Source: Thiotrichales bacterium
GTDB lineage: Bacteria; Pseudomonadota; Gammaproteobacteria; Beggiatoales; Beggiatoaceae
Assembly (NCBI GenBank): GCA_016744475.1
Contig: JADGEH010000046.1
Coordinates: 1 to 35,229, forward strand
DNA: 35,229 nt
Direction of reading: 5' to 3'
The position numbers were made by a program, and so were the translations under genes. Under the pieces are notes generated by a model, which had not been told where the DNA came from, ran no database searches, and saw only the letters and a program-made list of their open reading frames with translations. Positions 22,258 to 34,433 of the stretch are shown here, piece after piece; position 1 is the stretch's first letter; each line of letters begins with the position of its first letter.

Positions 22258-25200
22258 TTATGAAGCCGCTTCTTCCGCAGGAGGTTCTGCTGCTTCTGAA
22301 GGTATATCCACAATGGGGGCATGTCCCGTTTTATTACGTGCCATAAACTGCTGATATTCTGCCCGACGTTCTTCGTGATAGGCTAAGCCTGTACCTGCTG
22401 GAATTAAACGTCCAACAATCACGTTTTCTTTCAAGCCACGTAATTCATCACATTTACCGTTCACTGAGGCTTCTGTCAGTACGCGCGTGGTTTCTTGGAA
22501 TGAAGCGGCAGAAATGAAAGATTCAGTCGCCAATGAAGCCTTAGTAATACCCAGTAATACAGGGTTCCATTCAGCCAACTGTTTATCTTCTTTTCTCATG
22601 CGCTCATTTTCATCCAGCATCCGTGAGCGTTCAACTTGATCACCTCTGAGTAAACGTGTTTCTCCTGAGTCAGAAATGATCACTTTGCGCAACATTTGAC
22701 GCACAATAACTTCAATGTGTTTGTCATTGATTTTCACACCTTGTAAGCGATACACGTCTTGTACTTCGTTGACAATGTATTCAGCCAGTGTGGGAACGCC
22801 TAATAAACGTAAAATATCATGCGGATTGGGTGCACCTTCTACCACAATTTCACCACGTTCTACGTGTTCACCTTCAAACACGTTAATGTGACGCCATTTA
22901 GGTACCAAGGTTTCGACTGTTTCACCGTGTTTATCGGTAATCACCAAACGTTGTTTACCTTTGGTATCTTTACCAAAACTCACCGTACCTGTAGTTTCTG
23001 CCATCAACGCAGGTTCTTTAGGAATACGGGCTTCAAACAAGTCAGCTACACGCGGTAAACCACCTGTAATATCACGGGTTTTGGAAGATTCTTGCGGCAA
23101 ACGAGCAACAATATCACCGACCGCTACCATGGTGCCATCTTCCACATTAATAATCGCATGTGGTGGTAAGTAGTATTGAGCTGGAATATCTGTTTCTGGC
23201 AATAATAACTGCTGTCCTTTCTCATCCAATAGCTTGACTAATGGACGCAGGTCTTTAGCCCCTTGTGGGCGTTGTTTAGGATCGCTGACTTCAATACTGC
23301 TTAAACCGGTGATGTCATCGGTGTGATGCGTGACAGTCACGCCTTCGACCACATCAACAAAACTAATCGTTCCGGCAACTTCTGTGACCACGGGATGAGT
23401 ATGCGGATCCCACTGAGCCACGATGTCTCCACGCTCAATATTGTCACCATCTTTTACGGAAATCACTGCACCATAAGGGAGTTTATAGCGCTCACGCTCA
23501 CGTCCACCCGCATCCAGCACACTAAACTCACCAGAACGCGACACCGCGATGAATTTGATCTCTTCACCTTCGGTTTTTTGTTGAATCAGCTTCACGTTAT
23601 GCAGTTTTGCCGTACCTGCTGATTTGACCTGAACACTACTAATGGCTGCTGCACCTGATGCTGCACCACCAATATGGAAGGTACGCATGGTCAATTGGGT
23701 ACCAGGCTCACCGATGGATTGCGCGGCAATAACACCAACAGATTCACCGATATTGACCAAATGTCCACGGCCTAGATCGCGTCCATAACATTGTCCGCAC
23801 ACGCCATAACGCGATTGGCAAGTAATCGCTGAACGTACCACTACGCGGTCAATCCCCATTTCTTCGAGCTTAGCCACGCCTTCTTCATCCAACAGCGTTC
23901 CTGCGGGCACTTTTTCTTTTTCATTGCCGTAGTTGATGACATCTTCAGCCAACACACGACCTAACACACGCTCGCCCAAGGGTTCAACCACGTCACCGCC
24001 TTCAATAATAGCGGCCACTTCTAAACCGCGCGATGTACCACAATCTAAATCCACCACCACTAAATCTTGAGCGACATCGACTAAACGACGGGTCAAATAA
24101 CCTGAGTTCGCGGTTTTTAATGCGGTATCAGCCAAGCCTTTACGTGCACCATGTGTCGAAATAAAGTATTGCAGTACGTCTAAACCTTCGCGGAAGTTCG
24201 CCGTAATCGGGGTTTCAATAATGGAACCATCCGGTTTAGCCATCAAACCACGCATTCCAGCCAATTGTCGAATCTGAGCTGCTGAACCACGCGCTCCAGA
24301 ATCAGACATCATGTAAATGGAATTCATGGATTTTTGCACAACGTCACTGCCATCTTTATCTTTAACAGTGTCTGTACTAATACGTGACATCATGGCTTTA
24401 GCCACTTGATCATTAGTCCGTGACCAAATATCGACCACTTTGTTGTAGCGTTCGCCGTTAGTGACTAAACCTTGTGCATATTGTTGTTCAATTTCTTTCA
24501 CTTCATCTTCAGCTTTGACTAAAATGCCGGTTTTTTCATCGGGAATCACCATATCAATCACCCCAATGGAAATACCTGCACGGGTGGCAAAGCGAAAACC
24601 GGTATACATCAGTTGATCGGCAAAAACCACCGTATCTTTCAAACCTAATTGGCGATAGCAAGCATTGATGAGTTTGGAGATATTCTTCTTGGTGAGATCG
24701 CGTTGAATGAGTTCAAAAGGTAAACCTTTAGGCATAATGCGTGATAATAAAGCACGCCCAACAGTAGTTTTATGACGTACTAATTCACCTTCCCATTCAC
24801 CTTTATCACTTTTAGTGTAATGCATAATGCGAGCTTCAATTCGCGCACCCAGTTCAACTAAACGTCCTTCATAAGCACGATGAACTTCGCAGGTATCGGC
24901 GAATTTCATGCCTTCACCTTTCACATTCACTCGCTCACGACTCAGCCAATATAATCCCAAGACCACATCTTGCGTGGGCACAATGATAGGTTCGCCATTA
25001 GCGGGGGATAAAATATTGTTGGTAGACATCATCAAAGCACGCGCTTCAAGCTGGGCTTCAATGGATAATGGTACATGCACCGCCATTTGGTCGCCATCAA
25101 AGTCAGCGTTGAAAGCACTACAGACCAAAGGATGTAATTGAATGGCTTTACCTTCAATCAAAACAGGTTCAAAGGCTTGAATGCCTAAACGGTGAAGAGT

Positions 25201-26481
25201 CGGGGCACGATTCAACATCACAGGATGTTCACGAATCACTTCTTCCAATACGTCCCACACTTCACTGGATTCACGTTCCACTAATTTTTTCGCGGCTTTA
25301 ATCGTGGTAGCAATACCACGCAGTTCTAACTTACCAAAAATATAGGGTTTGAATAATTCCAGCGCCATTTTTTTCGGTAAACCACACTGATGCAGTTTCA
25401 GACTGGGGCCGACCACAATCACTGAGCGCCCAGAATAATCGACACGTTTACCTAATAGATTTTGACGAAAACGACCTTGCTTGCCTTTGATCATATCGGC
25501 TAGCGATTTCAACGGCAGTTTATTGGTGCCCGTAATTGCACGGCCTCGACGACCATTATCTAGCAGCGCATCGACAGATTCTTGCAACATGCGTTTTTCA
25601 TTACGCACAATGATGTCTGGAGCACTTAAATCTAGCAGGCGTTTTAAGCGGTTATTACGGTTAATCACACGACGATAAAGGTCGTTTAAATCAGAAGTGG
25701 CAAAACGTCCGCCATCCAAAGGGACTAATGGGCGCAATTCTGGCGGCAATACAGGCAACACTTCGAGAATCATCCATTCAGGACGATTACCGGAATGCAG
25801 AAAGGCTTCCATTAATTTCAGGCGTTTACTGAACTTTTTAAGTTTAGATTCAGAATTGGTATTCGCCATATCATCTCGAAGCTTATTGACTTCTTCTGCT
25901 AAATCCAGCGAGCGTAATAACTCCTGAATAGCTTCTGCTCCCATACGAGCATCAAATTCATTGCCGTGTTCTTCTAAAGAATCAAGATAGGCTTCTTCGG
26001 TTAATAATTGCCCACGATCTAAGGCTGTCATGCCGGGTTCAATGACGACATAAGCTTCAAAATATAACACGCGCTCTAAGTCGCGCAGGGTGACATCTAG
26101 CAATAAACCCATACGCGAAGGCAAGGATTTCAAATACCAAATGTGTGCAACAGGGCTGGCTAGCTCAATGTGCCCCATACGATCACGACGTACTTTAGCT
26201 TGGGTGACTTCTACGCCACATTTTTCACACACCACGCCACGGTGTTTTAAGCGCTTGTATTTACCACACAAGCATTCGTAATCTTTAACGGGACCAAAGA
26301 TTTTTGCGCAAAACAGGCCATCACGTTCTGGTTTAAAGGTACGGTAATTAATGGTTTCGGGTTTTTTGACTTCGCCATACGACCAGGAACGAATTTTATC
26401 GGGTGAGGACAGAGAAATGCAGATGCGATCAAACTCTTCTACGTGTCCCTGGTTATTTAGAATATTTAATAAATCTTTCAA
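22258..26481 (-). CDS. rpoC: DNA-directed RNA polymerase subunit beta'
   Basis: The 1407-residue largest core subunit of RNA polymerase. The zinc-binding loop ([20 protein letters not shown]) is near residue 70. NADFDGDQM holds the three Asp that bind the catalytic Mg, and the bridge/trigger region ([17 protein letters not shown], then [13 protein letters not shown]) is intact. The second zinc site is CGTSRG with [13 protein letters not shown]. No intein or break is seen. The start is TTG (26481-26479), giving [13 protein letters not shown], with GAGGAG about 7 bases upstream; the ATG five bases before the TTG opens only a two-codon frame. A dispersed repeat fills the spacer to rpoB. Confidence 0.98.
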   Translation of the reverse strand: MKDLLNILNNQGHVEEFDRICISLSSPDKIRSWSYGEVKKPETINYRTFKPERDGLFCAKIFGPVKDYECLCGKYKRLKHRGVVCEKCGVEVTQAKVRRDRMGHIELASPVAHIWYLKSLPSRMGLLLDVTLRDLERVLYFEAYVVIEPGMTALDRGQLLTEEAYLDSLEEHGNEFDARMGAEAIQELLRSLDLAEEVNKLRDDMANTNSESKLKKFSKRLKLMEAFLHSGNRPEWMILEVLPVLPPELRPLVPLDGGRFATSDLNDLYRRVINRNNRLKRLLDLSAPDIIVRNEKRMLQESVDALLDNGRRGRAITGTNKLPLKSLADMIKGKQGRFRQNLLGKRVDYSGRSVIVVGPSLKLHQCGLPKKMALELFKPYIFGKLELRGIATTIKAAKKLVERESSEVWDVLEEVIREHPVMLNRAPTLHRLGIQAFEPVLIEGKAIQLHPLVCSAFNADFDGDQMAVHVPLSIEAQLEARALMMSTNNILSPANGEPIIVPTQDVVLGLYWLSRERVNVKGEGMKFADTCEVHRAYEGRLVELGARIEARIMHYTKSDKGEWEGELVRHKTTVGRALLSRIMPKGLPFELIQRDLTKKNISKLINACYRQLGLKDTVVFADQLMYTGFRFATRAGISIGVIDMVIPDEKTGILVKAEDEVKEIEQQYAQGLVTNGERYNKVVDIWSRTNDQVAKAMMSRISTDTVKDKDGSDVVQKSMNSIYMMSDSGARGSAAQIRQLAGMRGLMAKPDGSIIETPITANFREGLDVLQYFISTHGARKGLADTALKTANSGYLTRRLVDVAQDLVVVDLDCGTSRGLEVAAIIEGGDVVEPLGERVLGRVLAEDVINYGNEKEKVPAGTLLDEEGVAKLEEMGIDRVVVRSAITCQSRYGVCGQCYGRDLGRGHLVNIGESVGVIAAQSIGEPGTQLTMRTFHIGGAASGAAAISSVQVKSAGTAKLHNVKLIQQKTEGEEIKFIAVSRSGEFSVLDAGGRERERYKLPYGAVISVKDGDNIERGDIVAQWDPHTHPVVTEVAGTISFVDVVEGVTVTHHTDDITGLSSIEVSDPKQRPQGAKDLRPLVKLLDEKGQQLLLPETDIPAQYYLPPHAIINVEDGTMVAVGDIVARLPQESSKTRDITGGLPRVADLFEARIPKEPALMAETTGTVSFGKDTKGKQRLVITDKHGETVETLVPKWRHINVFEGEHVERGEIVVEGAPNPHDILRLLGVPTLAEYIVNEVQDVYRLQGVKINDKHIEVIVRQMLRKVIISDSGETRLLRGDQVERSRMLDENERMRKEDKQLAEWNPVLLGITKASLATESFISAASFQETTRVLTEASVNGKCDELRGLKENVIVGRLIPAGTGLAYHEERRAEYQQFMARNKTGHAPIVDIPSEAAEPPAEEAAS

Positions 26482-26506
26482 GACATTGCTCCTCAGCTAC
26501 GAGAAA

Positions 26507-26591
26507 TGCAGGACGGGCAAAGCAGGGCGTGCCCATCATTTGTGTGGTAATCAGACAACGATGGGCACGCTACAGCTTTGCCCATCCTACA
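26507..26591. repeat. Dispersed palindromic repeat in the rpoB-rpoC spacer
   Basis: The left arm TGCAGGACGGGCAAAGC...GCGTGCCCATC and the right arm reverse complemented (TGTAGGATGGGCAAAGC...GCGTGCCCATC) pair over about 35 bases with few differences. It begins 4 bases after the rpoB stop and would fold into a long hairpin in the transcript. A fragment of the same family is at 1088-1112. From memory, GTAGG-TGGGCAAAGCGCAGC-type repeats are common in gammaproteobacteria. Confidence 0.85.
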
Positions 26592-26594
26592 GAT

Positions 26595-29500
26595 TTAATT
26601 TTGCTCTAACTCGATATCGATTCCTAGCGAACGGATTTCCTTCACCAACACGTTAAAGGATTCGGGCATACCGGCTTCCATTCGATGGTCGCCATCCACA
26701 ATGTTTTTGTACATTTTAGTACGTCCATTCACATCATCGGATTTCACTGTCAGCATTTCTTGCAGAGTATAAGCGGCACCATAAGCTTCCAATGCCCACA
26801 CTTCCATTTCTCCGAAGCGCTGACCACCGAATTGTGCTTTACCTCCCAGCGGTTGCTGTGTCACCAAACTGTAAGGCCCGGTGGAGCGAGCGTGCATTTT
26901 GTCATCCACCAAGTGATTGAGTTTCAGCATGTGCATATAACCCACTGTCACTTTACGTTCAAAAGGATCACCTGAACGTCCGTCATACAATTGCATTTGC
27001 CCTGTTTCAGGCAAATCAGCCAGTTTTAACATGTGGCGAATTTGATCTTCTGATGCCCCATCAAATACGGGGGTAGACATAGGCACGCCGCGTTTCAAGT
27101 TATGCGCCATTTCCAGCAATTCTGCATCGCTGAATTCATCCAATTCTTCTTTTTTACCTGTCGAGTTATACACTTCAGTTAAGAAAGAACGGATCGCATC
27201 AAAACCAATCTGTTCACGACGGTATTCATCCAACATGCGTTGAATTTTCTCACCCAGTCCGGTGGCGGCTAAACCTAAATGCGTTTCTAAGATTTGTCCG
27301 ATGTTCATACGAGAAGGAACACCGAGAGGATTTAACACCACATCAACTGGACGACCATCGATACGATAAGGCATGTCTTCAACCGGTACCACCATTGAAA
27401 TCACCCCTTTATTACCATGACGACCAGCCATTTTATCGCCAGGTTGAATGCGCCGTTTCACAGCCAAATACACTTTGACCATTTTCAACACGCCAGGGGC
27501 TAAATCATCACCCGCAGAAATTTTGCGACGTTTTTCTTCAAACAACTCATCACAATGTTTGCGGAAATCACGTAAAGTTTGTTGTCCGCGTTCTAGTTGA
27601 TCATTGGCTTCTTCATCTTGTAAAACGATTTCAAACCATTGATCGTGTGGTACGCCATCGAGATAATCTTCGGTAATTTCCCCATTGGATTTCAGTCCTT
27701 TAGGGCCTCGCAAGGCTGATTTTCCGACTAAAACACGGGTCAGACGTTGAAAAGTATCTTCTTCGAGAATACGTTGCTGATCTAATAAATCTTTTTTGAA
27801 ACGTGACAATTCAGCCTGTTCAATAGAAATAGCTCGCGCATCTTTTTCTACACCATCACGGGTAAACACTTGCACATCAATGACAGTACCAAAGGTGCTA
27901 GAACCGACACGTAATGAAGTATCTTTTACATCAGAGGCTTTTTCACCAAAAATCGCACGCAGGAGTTTTTCTTCTGGGGTTAATTGAGTTTCACCTTTAG
28001 GGGTAACTTTACCGACTAAAATATCCCCAGGTTTCACCACCGCCCCAATATGGACAATGCCAGATTCATCCAGCTTGCTAAGGGCTGATTCAGCGACGTT
28101 CGGAATATCATCGGTGATTTCTTCCATGCCTAACTTAGTATCACGCGCTACACAAGACATCTCGATAATATGAATCGAAGTAAAACGATCTTGTTCCGCT
28201 ACACGTTCTGATAGCAGGATAGAATCTTCAAAGTTGTAACCGTTCCAAGGCATAAAGGCGACTAACATATTTTGTCCCAGCGCCAATTCACCTAAATCAG
28301 TGGATGGGCCATCAGCCAAAATATCATCTTTAGCGACATAATCACCAGGTTTCACCAGTGGTCTTTGATTAATACAGGTATTTTGATTTGAGCGGGTATA
28401 TTTGGTCAGGTTATAAATATCCACCCCGCCTTCATTTTCGCCCACTTCAGCATCATTGACACGAACAACAATACGCGCCGCATCAACGGTGTCCACAATA
28501 CCGCCACGTTCAGCGATGACGACCACGCCTGAATCCGCCGCAACCACACGCTCAATACCTGTACCCACTAATGGCTTTTCAGCTTTTAATACAGGCACAG
28601 CTTGGCGTTGCATGTTAGAGCCCATGAGTGCGCGGTTGGCATCATTGTGTTCTAAGAATGGAATTAAGGAAGCTGCCACAGAAACAATTTGGCGAGGTGA
28701 AACATCTAAGTAATTCACTTCAGCCGCAGACTTTAATGTAAATTCTTCTTTATGGCGGCAAGAAACAAACTCTGCACTTAAATGTCCATTTTCATCGACA
28801 TCTGAATAAGCCTGTCCAATCACATACTGGCCTTCTTCAATAGCTGATAAATATTCAATATCATCCGTCAACTGACCCTCTACTACTTTGCGATAAGGGG
28901 TTTCTAAAAAGCCGTATTCATTAGTGCGTGCATACACGGCTAATGAGTTGATCAAACCAATGTTAGGGCCTTCAGGTGTCTCAATAGGACAGACACGACC
29001 ATAATGTGTAGGATGCACATCGCGCACTTCAAAGCCTGCGCGTTCTCGTGTCAAACCACCTGGGCCCAAAGCCGACACACGGCGTTTATGGGTGATTTCT
29101 GATAATGGATTATTTTGATCCATAAACTGCGATAACTGACTGGAACCAAAGAATTCTCTAATCGCTGCCGACACCGGTTTAGCATTAATTAATTCTTGCG
29201 GCATCATGTTTTCAGATTCAGCCAGCGATAAACGTTCTTTAACCGCACGCTCAACCCGCACTAAACCAATGCGAAATTGATTTTCAGCCATTTCGCCTAC
29301 GCTACGAATGCGCCGATTACCTAAGTGATCAATATCATCGACAGTGCCATTGCCATTACGAATATCAATGAGTATCTTCAACACTTCCAGAATATCTTCT
29401 TTAGATAAGATACCTTCACCGACGACTTCATCACGGCCTAAACGGCGATTAAATTTCATCCGTCCCACCGCCGATAAATCATAGCGATCACTGCTAAAAA

Positions 29501-30680
29501 ATAAGTTATTAAATAAAGCTTCAGCAGATTCTTTAGTGGGTGGTTCACCAGGACGCATCATGCGATAAATTTCGACTTGCGCTTCTAATTGAGAAGCGGT
29601 CGGATCAATGCGCAATGTTTCAGAAACATAGGGGCCACGATCCAAATCATTGGTATATAAAGTATGGAACTCCTTGACCGCTGCTTGTTGCATTGTAACT
29701 AACACTTCATCAGTGATTTCTGTGTTAGAAGGCAACAACACTTCACCTGTTTCTAGGTCAATAACGTCATGAGCCAGTACTTTGGCCATTAAATATTCAG
29801 TCGGCACACTCAAAGCCGTTATGCCAGCTTGGCTGAGTTGTTTGATATGACGCGCAGTGACTCGGCGACCCTGCTCGACCAGCACTTCTCCTTCTGAACC
29901 AATAATATCGAAGGCAGCGGTTTCTCCACGCAAACGCTCAGGCACTAATTCCATACGCCAAGTTTCACCATCTAAGGTGAACTTATTCATCTTAAAAAAG
30001 ATATTTAGCATTTCTACATTGGTATAACCCAATGCACGCAACAAAATAGTGGCGGGGAGTTTGCGGCGACGATCAATACGCACAAAGACGCAATCTTTAG
30101 GATCAAATTCAAAATCTAACCACGAACCACGATAGGGGATGACACGAGCAGAGAATAATAATTTGCCGGAGGAGTGGGTTTTGCCTTTGTCATGATCAAA
30201 AAATACACCGGGAGAACGGTGCAATTGGGAGACAATCACACGTTCAGTACCATTGATAACAAAAGTCCCATTGCGCGTCATCAGCGGCAGGTCGCCCATA
30301 TAGACTTCCTGCTCCTTAATGTCTTTGACCGTGCGGGTTTTAGCCTCTTTGTCATAGATCACCAAACGCACTTTAACGCGCAGAGGCGCGGCATAAGTCA
30401 TGCCGCGTACTTGGCATTCTTTCACATCAAAAGGGGGTTTACCGAGACGATAGCTAACATACTCTAAAGCTGCGTTATTAGAATAGCTTTCAATGGGGAA
30501 AACCGAACGAAAGGCACCATGCAAACCAATATCAGTTCGCGCATCAGCTGCCTTATCTTGTTGCAGAAAACTGCGATAAGAATTAATCTGCGTGGCTAAA
30601 AGGAACGGGACTTTGAGAATGCTGGGCAATTTACCAAAATCTTTACGTATCCGTTTTTTTTCAGTGAAAGAATAGGCCAT
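26595..30680 (-). CDS. rpoB: DNA-directed RNA polymerase subunit beta
   Basis: The 1361-residue second core subunit. It starts [20 protein letters not shown]. The rifampicin region ([20 protein letters not shown], then [20 protein letters not shown]) has the residues usual for sensitive enzymes. [15 protein letters not shown] and the C-terminal [20 protein letters not shown] match the family. Its length is close to the usual ~1340-1360. GGAG lies about 12 bases before the ATG, a long spacing. It is separated from rplL by 171 bases holding an attenuator-like hairpin. Confidence 0.98.
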   Translation of the reverse strand: MAYSFTEKKRIRKDFGKLPSILKVPFLLATQINSYRSFLQQDKAADARTDIGLHGAFRSVFPIESYSNNAALEYVSYRLGKPPFDVKECQVRGMTYAAPLRVKVRLVIYDKEAKTRTVKDIKEQEVYMGDLPLMTRNGTFVINGTERVIVSQLHRSPGVFFDHDKGKTHSSGKLLFSARVIPYRGSWLDFEFDPKDCVFVRIDRRRKLPATILLRALGYTNVEMLNIFFKMNKFTLDGETWRMELVPERLRGETAAFDIIGSEGEVLVEQGRRVTARHIKQLSQAGITALSVPTEYLMAKVLAHDVIDLETGEVLLPSNTEITDEVLVTMQQAAVKEFHTLYTNDLDRGPYVSETLRIDPTASQLEAQVEIYRMMRPGEPPTKESAEALFNNLFFSSDRYDLSAVGRMKFNRRLGRDEVVGEGILSKEDILEVLKILIDIRNGNGTVDDIDHLGNRRIRSVGEMAENQFRIGLVRVERAVKERLSLAESENMMPQELINAKPVSAAIREFFGSSQLSQFMDQNNPLSEITHKRRVSALGPGGLTRERAGFEVRDVHPTHYGRVCPIETPEGPNIGLINSLAVYARTNEYGFLETPYRKVVEGQLTDDIEYLSAIEEGQYVIGQAYSDVDENGHLSAEFVSCRHKEEFTLKSAAEVNYLDVSPRQIVSVAASLIPFLEHNDANRALMGSNMQRQAVPVLKAEKPLVGTGIERVVAADSGVVVIAERGGIVDTVDAARIVVRVNDAEVGENEGGVDIYNLTKYTRSNQNTCINQRPLVKPGDYVAKDDILADGPSTDLGELALGQNMLVAFMPWNGYNFEDSILLSERVAEQDRFTSIHIIEMSCVARDTKLGMEEITDDIPNVAESALSKLDESGIVHIGAVVKPGDILVGKVTPKGETQLTPEEKLLRAIFGEKASDVKDTSLRVGSSTFGTVIDVQVFTRDGVEKDARAISIEQAELSRFKKDLLDQQRILEEDTFQRLTRVLVGKSALRGPKGLKSNGEITEDYLDGVPHDQWFEIVLQDEEANDQLERGQQTLRDFRKHCDELFEEKRRKISAGDDLAPGVLKMVKVYLAVKRRIQPGDKMAGRHGNKGVISMVVPVEDMPYRIDGRPVDVVLNPLGVPSRMNIGQILETHLGLAATGLGEKIQRMLDEYRREQIGFDAIRSFLTEVYNSTGKKEELDEFSDAELLEMAHNLKRGVPMSTPVFDGASEDQIRHMLKLADLPETGQMQLYDGRSGDPFERKVTVGYMHMLKLNHLVDDKMHARSTGPYSLVTQQPLGGKAQFGGQRFGEMEVWALEAYGAAYTLQEMLTVKSDDVNGRTKMYKNIVDGDHRMEAGMPESFNVLVKEIRSLGIDIELEQN

Positions 30681-30764
30681 GAGTATGCTTGCTCCAGAGA
30701 AACGAAAAATATGATGTTACAACTGATGTTGCATAGGGGCTTATTTTTGCAAAATTTTCAGCGC

Positions 30765-30794
30765 AAAAAGGCCGACAGCTTGGGCTGCCAGCCT
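30765..30794 (-). terminator. Attenuator-like hairpin between rplL and rpoB
   Basis: On the minus strand AGGCTGGCAGC-CCAA-GCTGTCGGCCT folds into an 11-pair stem (two G-U pairs) followed by TTTTG. The short U-run suggests partial termination. In E. coli a partial terminator between rplL and rpoB lowers polymerase expression relative to ribosomal proteins; this hairpin is in the equivalent place. Confidence 0.75.
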
Positions 30795-30851
30795 GTTCTA
30801 ACTAATCTTAAATATAAGATTTTTGACAATCAAAGTTGTAGTTGATAAACC

Positions 30852-31229
30852 TTACTTAACTTCGACTGTAGCGCCAGCTTCTTCCAGTTGTTTCTTGAGG
30901 TCTTCAGCCTCTTCTTTGCTAACAGCTTCTTTTACCGCAGCAGGTGCGCTTTCTACTAAAGCTTTAGCTTCTTTCAAACCAAGCCCAGTAATAGCACGTA
31001 CTGCTTTAATCACAGCGACTTTATTAGCACCGAAACTGGCCAACATTACGTCAAATTCGGTTTGCTCTTCAGCTGCCGCCGCACCTTCACCAGGTGCTGC
31101 CGCTGCAACAGCAACAGGTGCCGCTGCACTAACACCAAATTTTTCTTCCATAGCGCTGATTAAATCAACGATTTCCATGACAGTTTTGTTAGCAATGGCT
31201 TCCAAAATTTCTTCATTTGAAAGGGACAT
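30852..31229 (-). CDS. rplL: 50S ribosomal protein L7/L12
   Basis: The 125-residue stalk protein that recruits translation factors. The N-terminal dimerisation region ([20 protein letters not shown]), an Ala/Gly-rich hinge and the C-terminal domain ([20 protein letters not shown], then [12 protein letters not shown]) are all typical. GGAGAG-type Shine-Dalgarno sequence precedes the ATG. It lies 84 bases after rplJ. Confidence 0.97.
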   Translation of the reverse strand: MSLSNEEILEAIANKTVMEIVDLISAMEEKFGVSAAAPVAVAAAAPGEGAAAAEEQTEFDVMLASFGANKVAVIKAVRAITGLGLKEAKALVESAPAAVKEAVSKEEAEDLKKQLEEAGATVEVK

Positions 31230-31313
31230 GGGGCATTACTCTCCAGAAAATACAAGTTAAAACAATGACGAGTTTGTGGTGTCTAATACACACTCAATAA
31301 ACTCAAGATATTT

Positions 31314-31841
31314 TTAAGCGGCTTCTTTTTGCTCGCGAACAGCAGCCAAAGTACGCACAAACTTCGTATGAGGCTCGTTCAAAGTGCGTACAAACTTGGA
31401 TATCGGAGCCTGCATCACAGACATCAGCATACTGAGTGACTGTTCGTAGGTTGGCATTTTCGCCAGTTTTTCGATATCTTCAGCGGGTAGCAATTGACCA
31501 CCTAGAGAAACAGCTTTAATCACTAGCTTCTCATTTTCTTTAGCGAATTCTTTCAGAACACGTCCAGCAGAACCTGGTTCTTCTTGAGAAAAAGCTAAAA
31601 CAATAGGTCCGACCAGAGCTTCTTGCATACATTCAAAGTCAGTGCCTTCAACTGCGCGACGAGCCAATGTGTTTCTGACTACTCGCAAATAGACACCACC
31701 TTCGCGTGCTTTTACACGTAAGTTGGTCATATCTCCCACTGTCATGCCGCGATATTCTGCGAGAACAGCGGAAAAAGCGTTGCTTGCTACCTCGGCAACT
31801 TCCGCAACAATCGCACGCTTATCATCAAGCTTAATTGCCAC
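31314..31841 (-). CDS. rplJ: 50S ribosomal protein L10
   Basis: The 175-residue base of the L7/L12 stalk; it also represses its own operon by binding the leader. It starts at GTG (31841-31839), giving [20 protein letters not shown], with GAGG upstream. [13 protein letters not shown] and [16 protein letters not shown] match the family. A 22-base inverted repeat lies 24 bases upstream of the start, and the L10 leader lies beyond it. Confidence 0.97.
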   Translation of the reverse strand: MAIKLDDKRAIVAEVAEVASNAFSAVLAEYRGMTVGDMTNLRVKAREGGVYLRVVRNTLARRAVEGTDFECMQEALVGPIVLAFSQEEPGSAGRVLKEFAKENEKLVIKAVSLGGQLLPAEDIEKLAKMPTYEQSLSMLMSVMQAPISKFVRTLNEPHTKFVRTLAAVREQKEAA

Positions 31842-31864
31842 TGGTTACCTCAATTTTTTATTGA

Positions 31865-31886
31865 AGTATTTGCACTTGCAAATACT
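31865..31886. promoter_or_regulatory. Hairpin close to the rplJ ribosome site
   Basis: AGTATTTGCA and TGCAAATACT form a perfect 10-base inverted repeat with a two-base centre, 24-45 bases upstream of the rplJ GTG. In the transcript it could gate access to the ribosome site; in DNA it looks like a dimeric protein-binding site. Neither role is shown. Confidence 0.5.
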
Positions 31887-31934
31887 AGCTATGTCGAACA
31901 TAGATAAATAAACTTGAAGTTTATTCATCACCCA

Positions 31935-32070
31935 ACGGCAACATCTATAGATGCCTTGCCATCTGCGCAGGCTCTTCCCTAAAGAATCATTAAAAGCCAA
32001 AGCTCACCTGCGGTCTTTGACGACTATTGGGAGTCCGGCTATGTGAATGCCCCAATAGTCCCACAAAGTC
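31935..32070 (-). ncRNA. Ribosomal protein L10 leader RNA
   Basis: Between rplA and rplJ the transcript has GACTATTGGG pairing with CCCAATAGTC, CTTTG pairing with CAAAG below it, then AAAGACCGCAGGTGAGC and GAGCCTGCGCAGATGG. These closely match the conserved GACCGCAGGTG...CCTGCGNAGANGG core of the L10 leader, where the L10-L12 complex binds to shut down translation. Boundaries are approximate. A further stem (GGCAA/TTGCC around CATCTATAGATG) lies on its 3' side. Confidence 0.85.
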
Positions 32071-32075
32071 TGTTA

Positions 32076-32771
32076 CTAAATACTTAAACTTGATAAATCC
32101 ACAACAATACCAGCACCCATAGTGCTAGAAATTGTGATTTTTTGCATATATATGCCTTTAGACGTACTAGGCTTAGCTTTATTCAGTGCCACTAACAAGG
32201 TTTCTAAGTTTTCTTTTAAGGCAGCGGGTTCAAATTTAATATTGCCTAATTGGCAATGAATAATGCCTGCTTTATCGGTGCGATAACGTACCTGACCTGA
32301 TTTAGCATTTTTTACCGCAGTCGCTACATCAGGAGTCACCGTCCCTACTTTAGGGTTTGGCATTAAGCCGCGCGGGCCTAAAATTTGACCTAATTGTCCC
32401 ACAACACGCATGGCATCCGGTGAAGCAATAGCTACATCAAAATCCAGTTGTCCCGCTTTAACTTGCTCAGCAATATCTTCTAAGCCAACAAGATCAGCGC
32501 CCGCTTCTTTAGCCAGCTCAACATTGGCACCTTGAGTAAATACGGCAACCCGCATCGTTTTACCCGTACCATTAGGCAATACCGTTGAGCCACGGACTAC
32601 TTGATCTGATTTACGCGGGTCTACACCGAGATTAACACTGACATCGACAGATTCAGTAAACTTTGCACCGGGTAGAGATTTCAATAAACCAAAGGCTTCT
32701 TCAGCAGGATAAGCTTTGCCTGGCTCTAATTTTTCTTTAATGATTTTGGCGCGTTTAGATAACTTTGCCAT
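32076..32771 (-). CDS. rplA: 50S ribosomal protein L1
   Basis: The 231-residue L1 stalk protein. It starts [20 protein letters not shown], and contains [20 protein letters not shown] and [20 protein letters not shown], the family signature. It starts two bases after the rplK stop. L1 controls the L11 operon in E. coli; I did not locate its target site. Confidence 0.97.
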   Translation of the reverse strand: MAKLSKRAKIIKEKLEPGKAYPAEEAFGLLKSLPGAKFTESVDVSVNLGVDPRKSDQVVRGSTVLPNGTGKTMRVAVFTQGANVELAKEAGADLVGLEDIAEQVKAGQLDFDVAIASPDAMRVVGQLGQILGPRGLMPNPKVGTVTPDVATAVKNAKSGQVRYRTDKAGIIHCQLGNIKFEPAALKENLETLLVALNKAKPSTSKGIYMQKITISSTMGAGIVVDLSSLSI

Positions 32772-32773
32772 GA

Positions 32774-33208
32774 CTAATTAACTCCCTCAGTTTCAATACC
32801 CATACTACGTGCGCTACCTGCAATAGTGCGCACCGCAGCGTCCATATCCGCAGCGGTTAAATCTTCCCATTTTGCTTTAGCAATATCTTCTAATTGCTCG
32901 CGGTTGACTTTTCCAACTTTATCGGTATGAGGGGTTTTGCTACCACTTTTAATGCCAGCAGCTTTCTTGAGCAGAACTGAAGCAGGAGGGGATTTGGTCA
33001 CAAAAGTGAAACTGCGATCACTGTATGCAGTAATCACTACAGGAACAGGTAAACCAGGTTCTAAGTTTTGAGTCGCCGCATTAAAGGATTTGCAAAACTC
33101 CATGATATTTAAACCATGTTGACCCAATGCAGGCCCTACAGGAGGACTAGGATTTGCTTGCCCAGCTTTCACTTGCAATTTAATATAGGCAGTAACTTTT
33201 TTTGCCAT
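32774..33208 (-). CDS. rplK: 50S ribosomal protein L11
   Basis: The 144-residue protein of the GTPase-associated centre. The start [20 protein letters not shown] (33208) is preferred over an ATG 33 bases upstream, because GAGGAAAG lies just before it and the family begins there. [20 protein letters not shown], and the C-terminal [11 protein letters not shown], are typical. It lies about 100 bases after nusG. Confidence 0.96.
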   Translation of the reverse strand: MAKKVTAYIKLQVKAGQANPSPPVGPALGQHGLNIMEFCKSFNAATQNLEPGLPVPVVITAYSDRSFTFVTKSPPASVLLKKAAGIKSGSKTPHTDKVGKVNREQLEDIAKAKWEDLTAADMDAAVRTIAGSARSMGIETEGVN

Positions 33209-33308
33209 GAGACTTTCCTCGACGGGTGCTAGCGTTGGCAATCAACAACATTGCACAACTCCCCATAGGTTATATTGAAGGACTAACTAAAAAAATAAAA
33301 TACTTAAA

Positions 33309-33875
33309 CTATTCTTTTTCAACTTGACCAAATTCAAGTTCAACAGGTGTAGAACGTCCAAAAATCAAAACAGCTACACGCAAACGACTTTTTTCATAAT
33401 TGACTTCTTCAACAACACCATTGAAATCATTAAATGGACCATCAGTCACACGAACCACTTCTCCCACCTCAAACAAAATTTTAGGACGTGGTTTTTCAGC
33501 ACTATCATGCACATGTTGAAGTATGGTTTCAGCTTCTTTAGGTGTAATCGGTGCGGGACGTTCTTTAGTTCCACCAATAAATCCCATCACTTTAGGTACA
33601 TCTCTAACTAAATGCCAGCTATCATCATTCATAGCCATTTGCACTAAAACATAGCCTGGATAGAGCTTGCGTTCAGTTGTATATTTACGCCCTTCGCGCA
33701 TTTCAGTGACAGGTTCAGTGGGCACTAAGACTAAAAAGTTGCCCTCATCATCTTGACCAAAATAATCTTGTAAATCACTACGCTTAATTCGTTCTTTTAA
33801 AGAACGCTCAACACTTTTTTCAAAGCCTGAATAAGCATGCACAACATACCAACGGTGGGTAATTTCTTCTGACAT
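33309..33875 (-). CDS. nusG: Transcription termination/antitermination protein NusG
   Basis: The 188-residue elongation factor that binds RNA polymerase and links it to Rho or to the ribosome. It has the N-terminal NGN domain ([38 protein letters not shown]) and a C-terminal KOW domain ([20 protein letters not shown]). It follows secE by 16 bases, as in most bacteria. Confidence 0.97.
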   Translation of the reverse strand: MSEEITHRWYVVHAYSGFEKSVERSLKERIKRSDLQDYFGQDDEGNFLVLVPTEPVTEMREGRKYTTERKLYPGYVLVQMAMNDDSWHLVRDVPKVMGFIGGTKERPAPITPKEAETILQHVHDSAEKPRPKILFEVGEVVRVTDGPFNDFNGVVEEVNYEKSRLRVAVLIFGRSTPVELEFGQVEKE

Positions 33876-33891
33876 TTAAAGTACGCCTTTA

Positions 33892-34263
33892 TTAACCAGT
33901 CACACTGCGTACTAATAAGAACAAAATACTATCAATACCCCAAATCATGAGTGACATGATAATGACCATCAATAACACAACACCCGTCATTTGCAAGGTT
34001 TCTTGGCGTGTCGGCCAAACCACTTTGCGAACTTCTATGTGTGCTTCTTGTGCAAAAGACCAGGCACCTTGACCTTTAACTGTTTGTAAAGCAATGTACA
34101 CAGCCGCACCAAAAGCTGCCAACAAAACAATCACTCGCAACAATAAAGAAGTGTCTGAAAAATAATAAAAACCAAAGAGACCCGCAGTGATTAATGAACC
34201 AACTAACAACCACTTTACGGCATCTAATTTTGGACTAGAGGAAGCGTCTGTCTTTGCATTCAT
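33892..34263 (-). CDS. secE: Protein translocase subunit SecE
   Basis: The 123-residue membrane subunit of the SecYEG translocon. The start MNAKTDASSSPKLDAVKWLL (34263) is chosen; the frame is open upstream, but that part runs into the tRNA gene. Three membrane segments are visible, as in the E. coli type, with the conserved amphipathic EVRKVVWPTRQETLQMTGVV before the last. It lies between tRNA-Trp and nusG. Confidence 0.95.
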   Translation of the reverse strand: MNAKTDASSSPKLDAVKWLLVGSLITAGLFGFYYFSDTSLLLRVIVLLAAFGAAVYIALQTVKGQGAWSFAQEAHIEVRKVVWPTRQETLQMTGVVLLMVIIMSLMIWGIDSILFLLVRSVTG

Positions 34264-34305
34264 GACAGCTAATTTCTCAAATATAGTAGGGGTAAAAACA
34301 AAAAA

Positions 34306-34381
34306 TGGCAGGCCAGGAGGGAATCGAACCCCCAACCTGCGGTTTTGGAGACCGCCGCTCTGCCAATTGAGCTACTGGCCT
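34306..34381 (-). tRNA. tRNA-Trp (anticodon CCA)
   Basis: The 76-base gene begins AGGCCAGTAGCTCAATTGGC and has the anticodon loop CTCCAAA (CCA), the T-arm GGGGGTTCGATTCCC and an encoded 3' CCA. The acceptor stem AGGCCAG pairs with CTGGCCT. It lies between tuf and secE, a common place in gammaproteobacteria, and must be cut out of the transcript if it is read with tuf. Confidence 0.97.
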
Positions 34382-34389
34382 AAAAGACT

Positions 34390-34420
34390 GGACAGTTATT
34401 TTTCAAAATAACAACTGTCC
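34390..34420 (-). terminator. Hairpin between tuf and tRNA-Trp
   Basis: On the minus strand GGACAGTTGTTATTT-TGA-AAAATAACTGTCC forms a long stem, followed by AGTCTTTTAGG. The weak T-run and the tRNA just behind it suggest a partial terminator or processing site. Confidence 0.55.
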
Positions 34421-34433
34421 ATATACAGGAAAA

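Noticed and set aside
34264..34335. 24-residue N-terminal extension of SecE (MGVRFPPG...)
   Set aside because: It is read from the tRNA-Trp gene and adjoining spacer; SecE similarity begins at MNAKTD.
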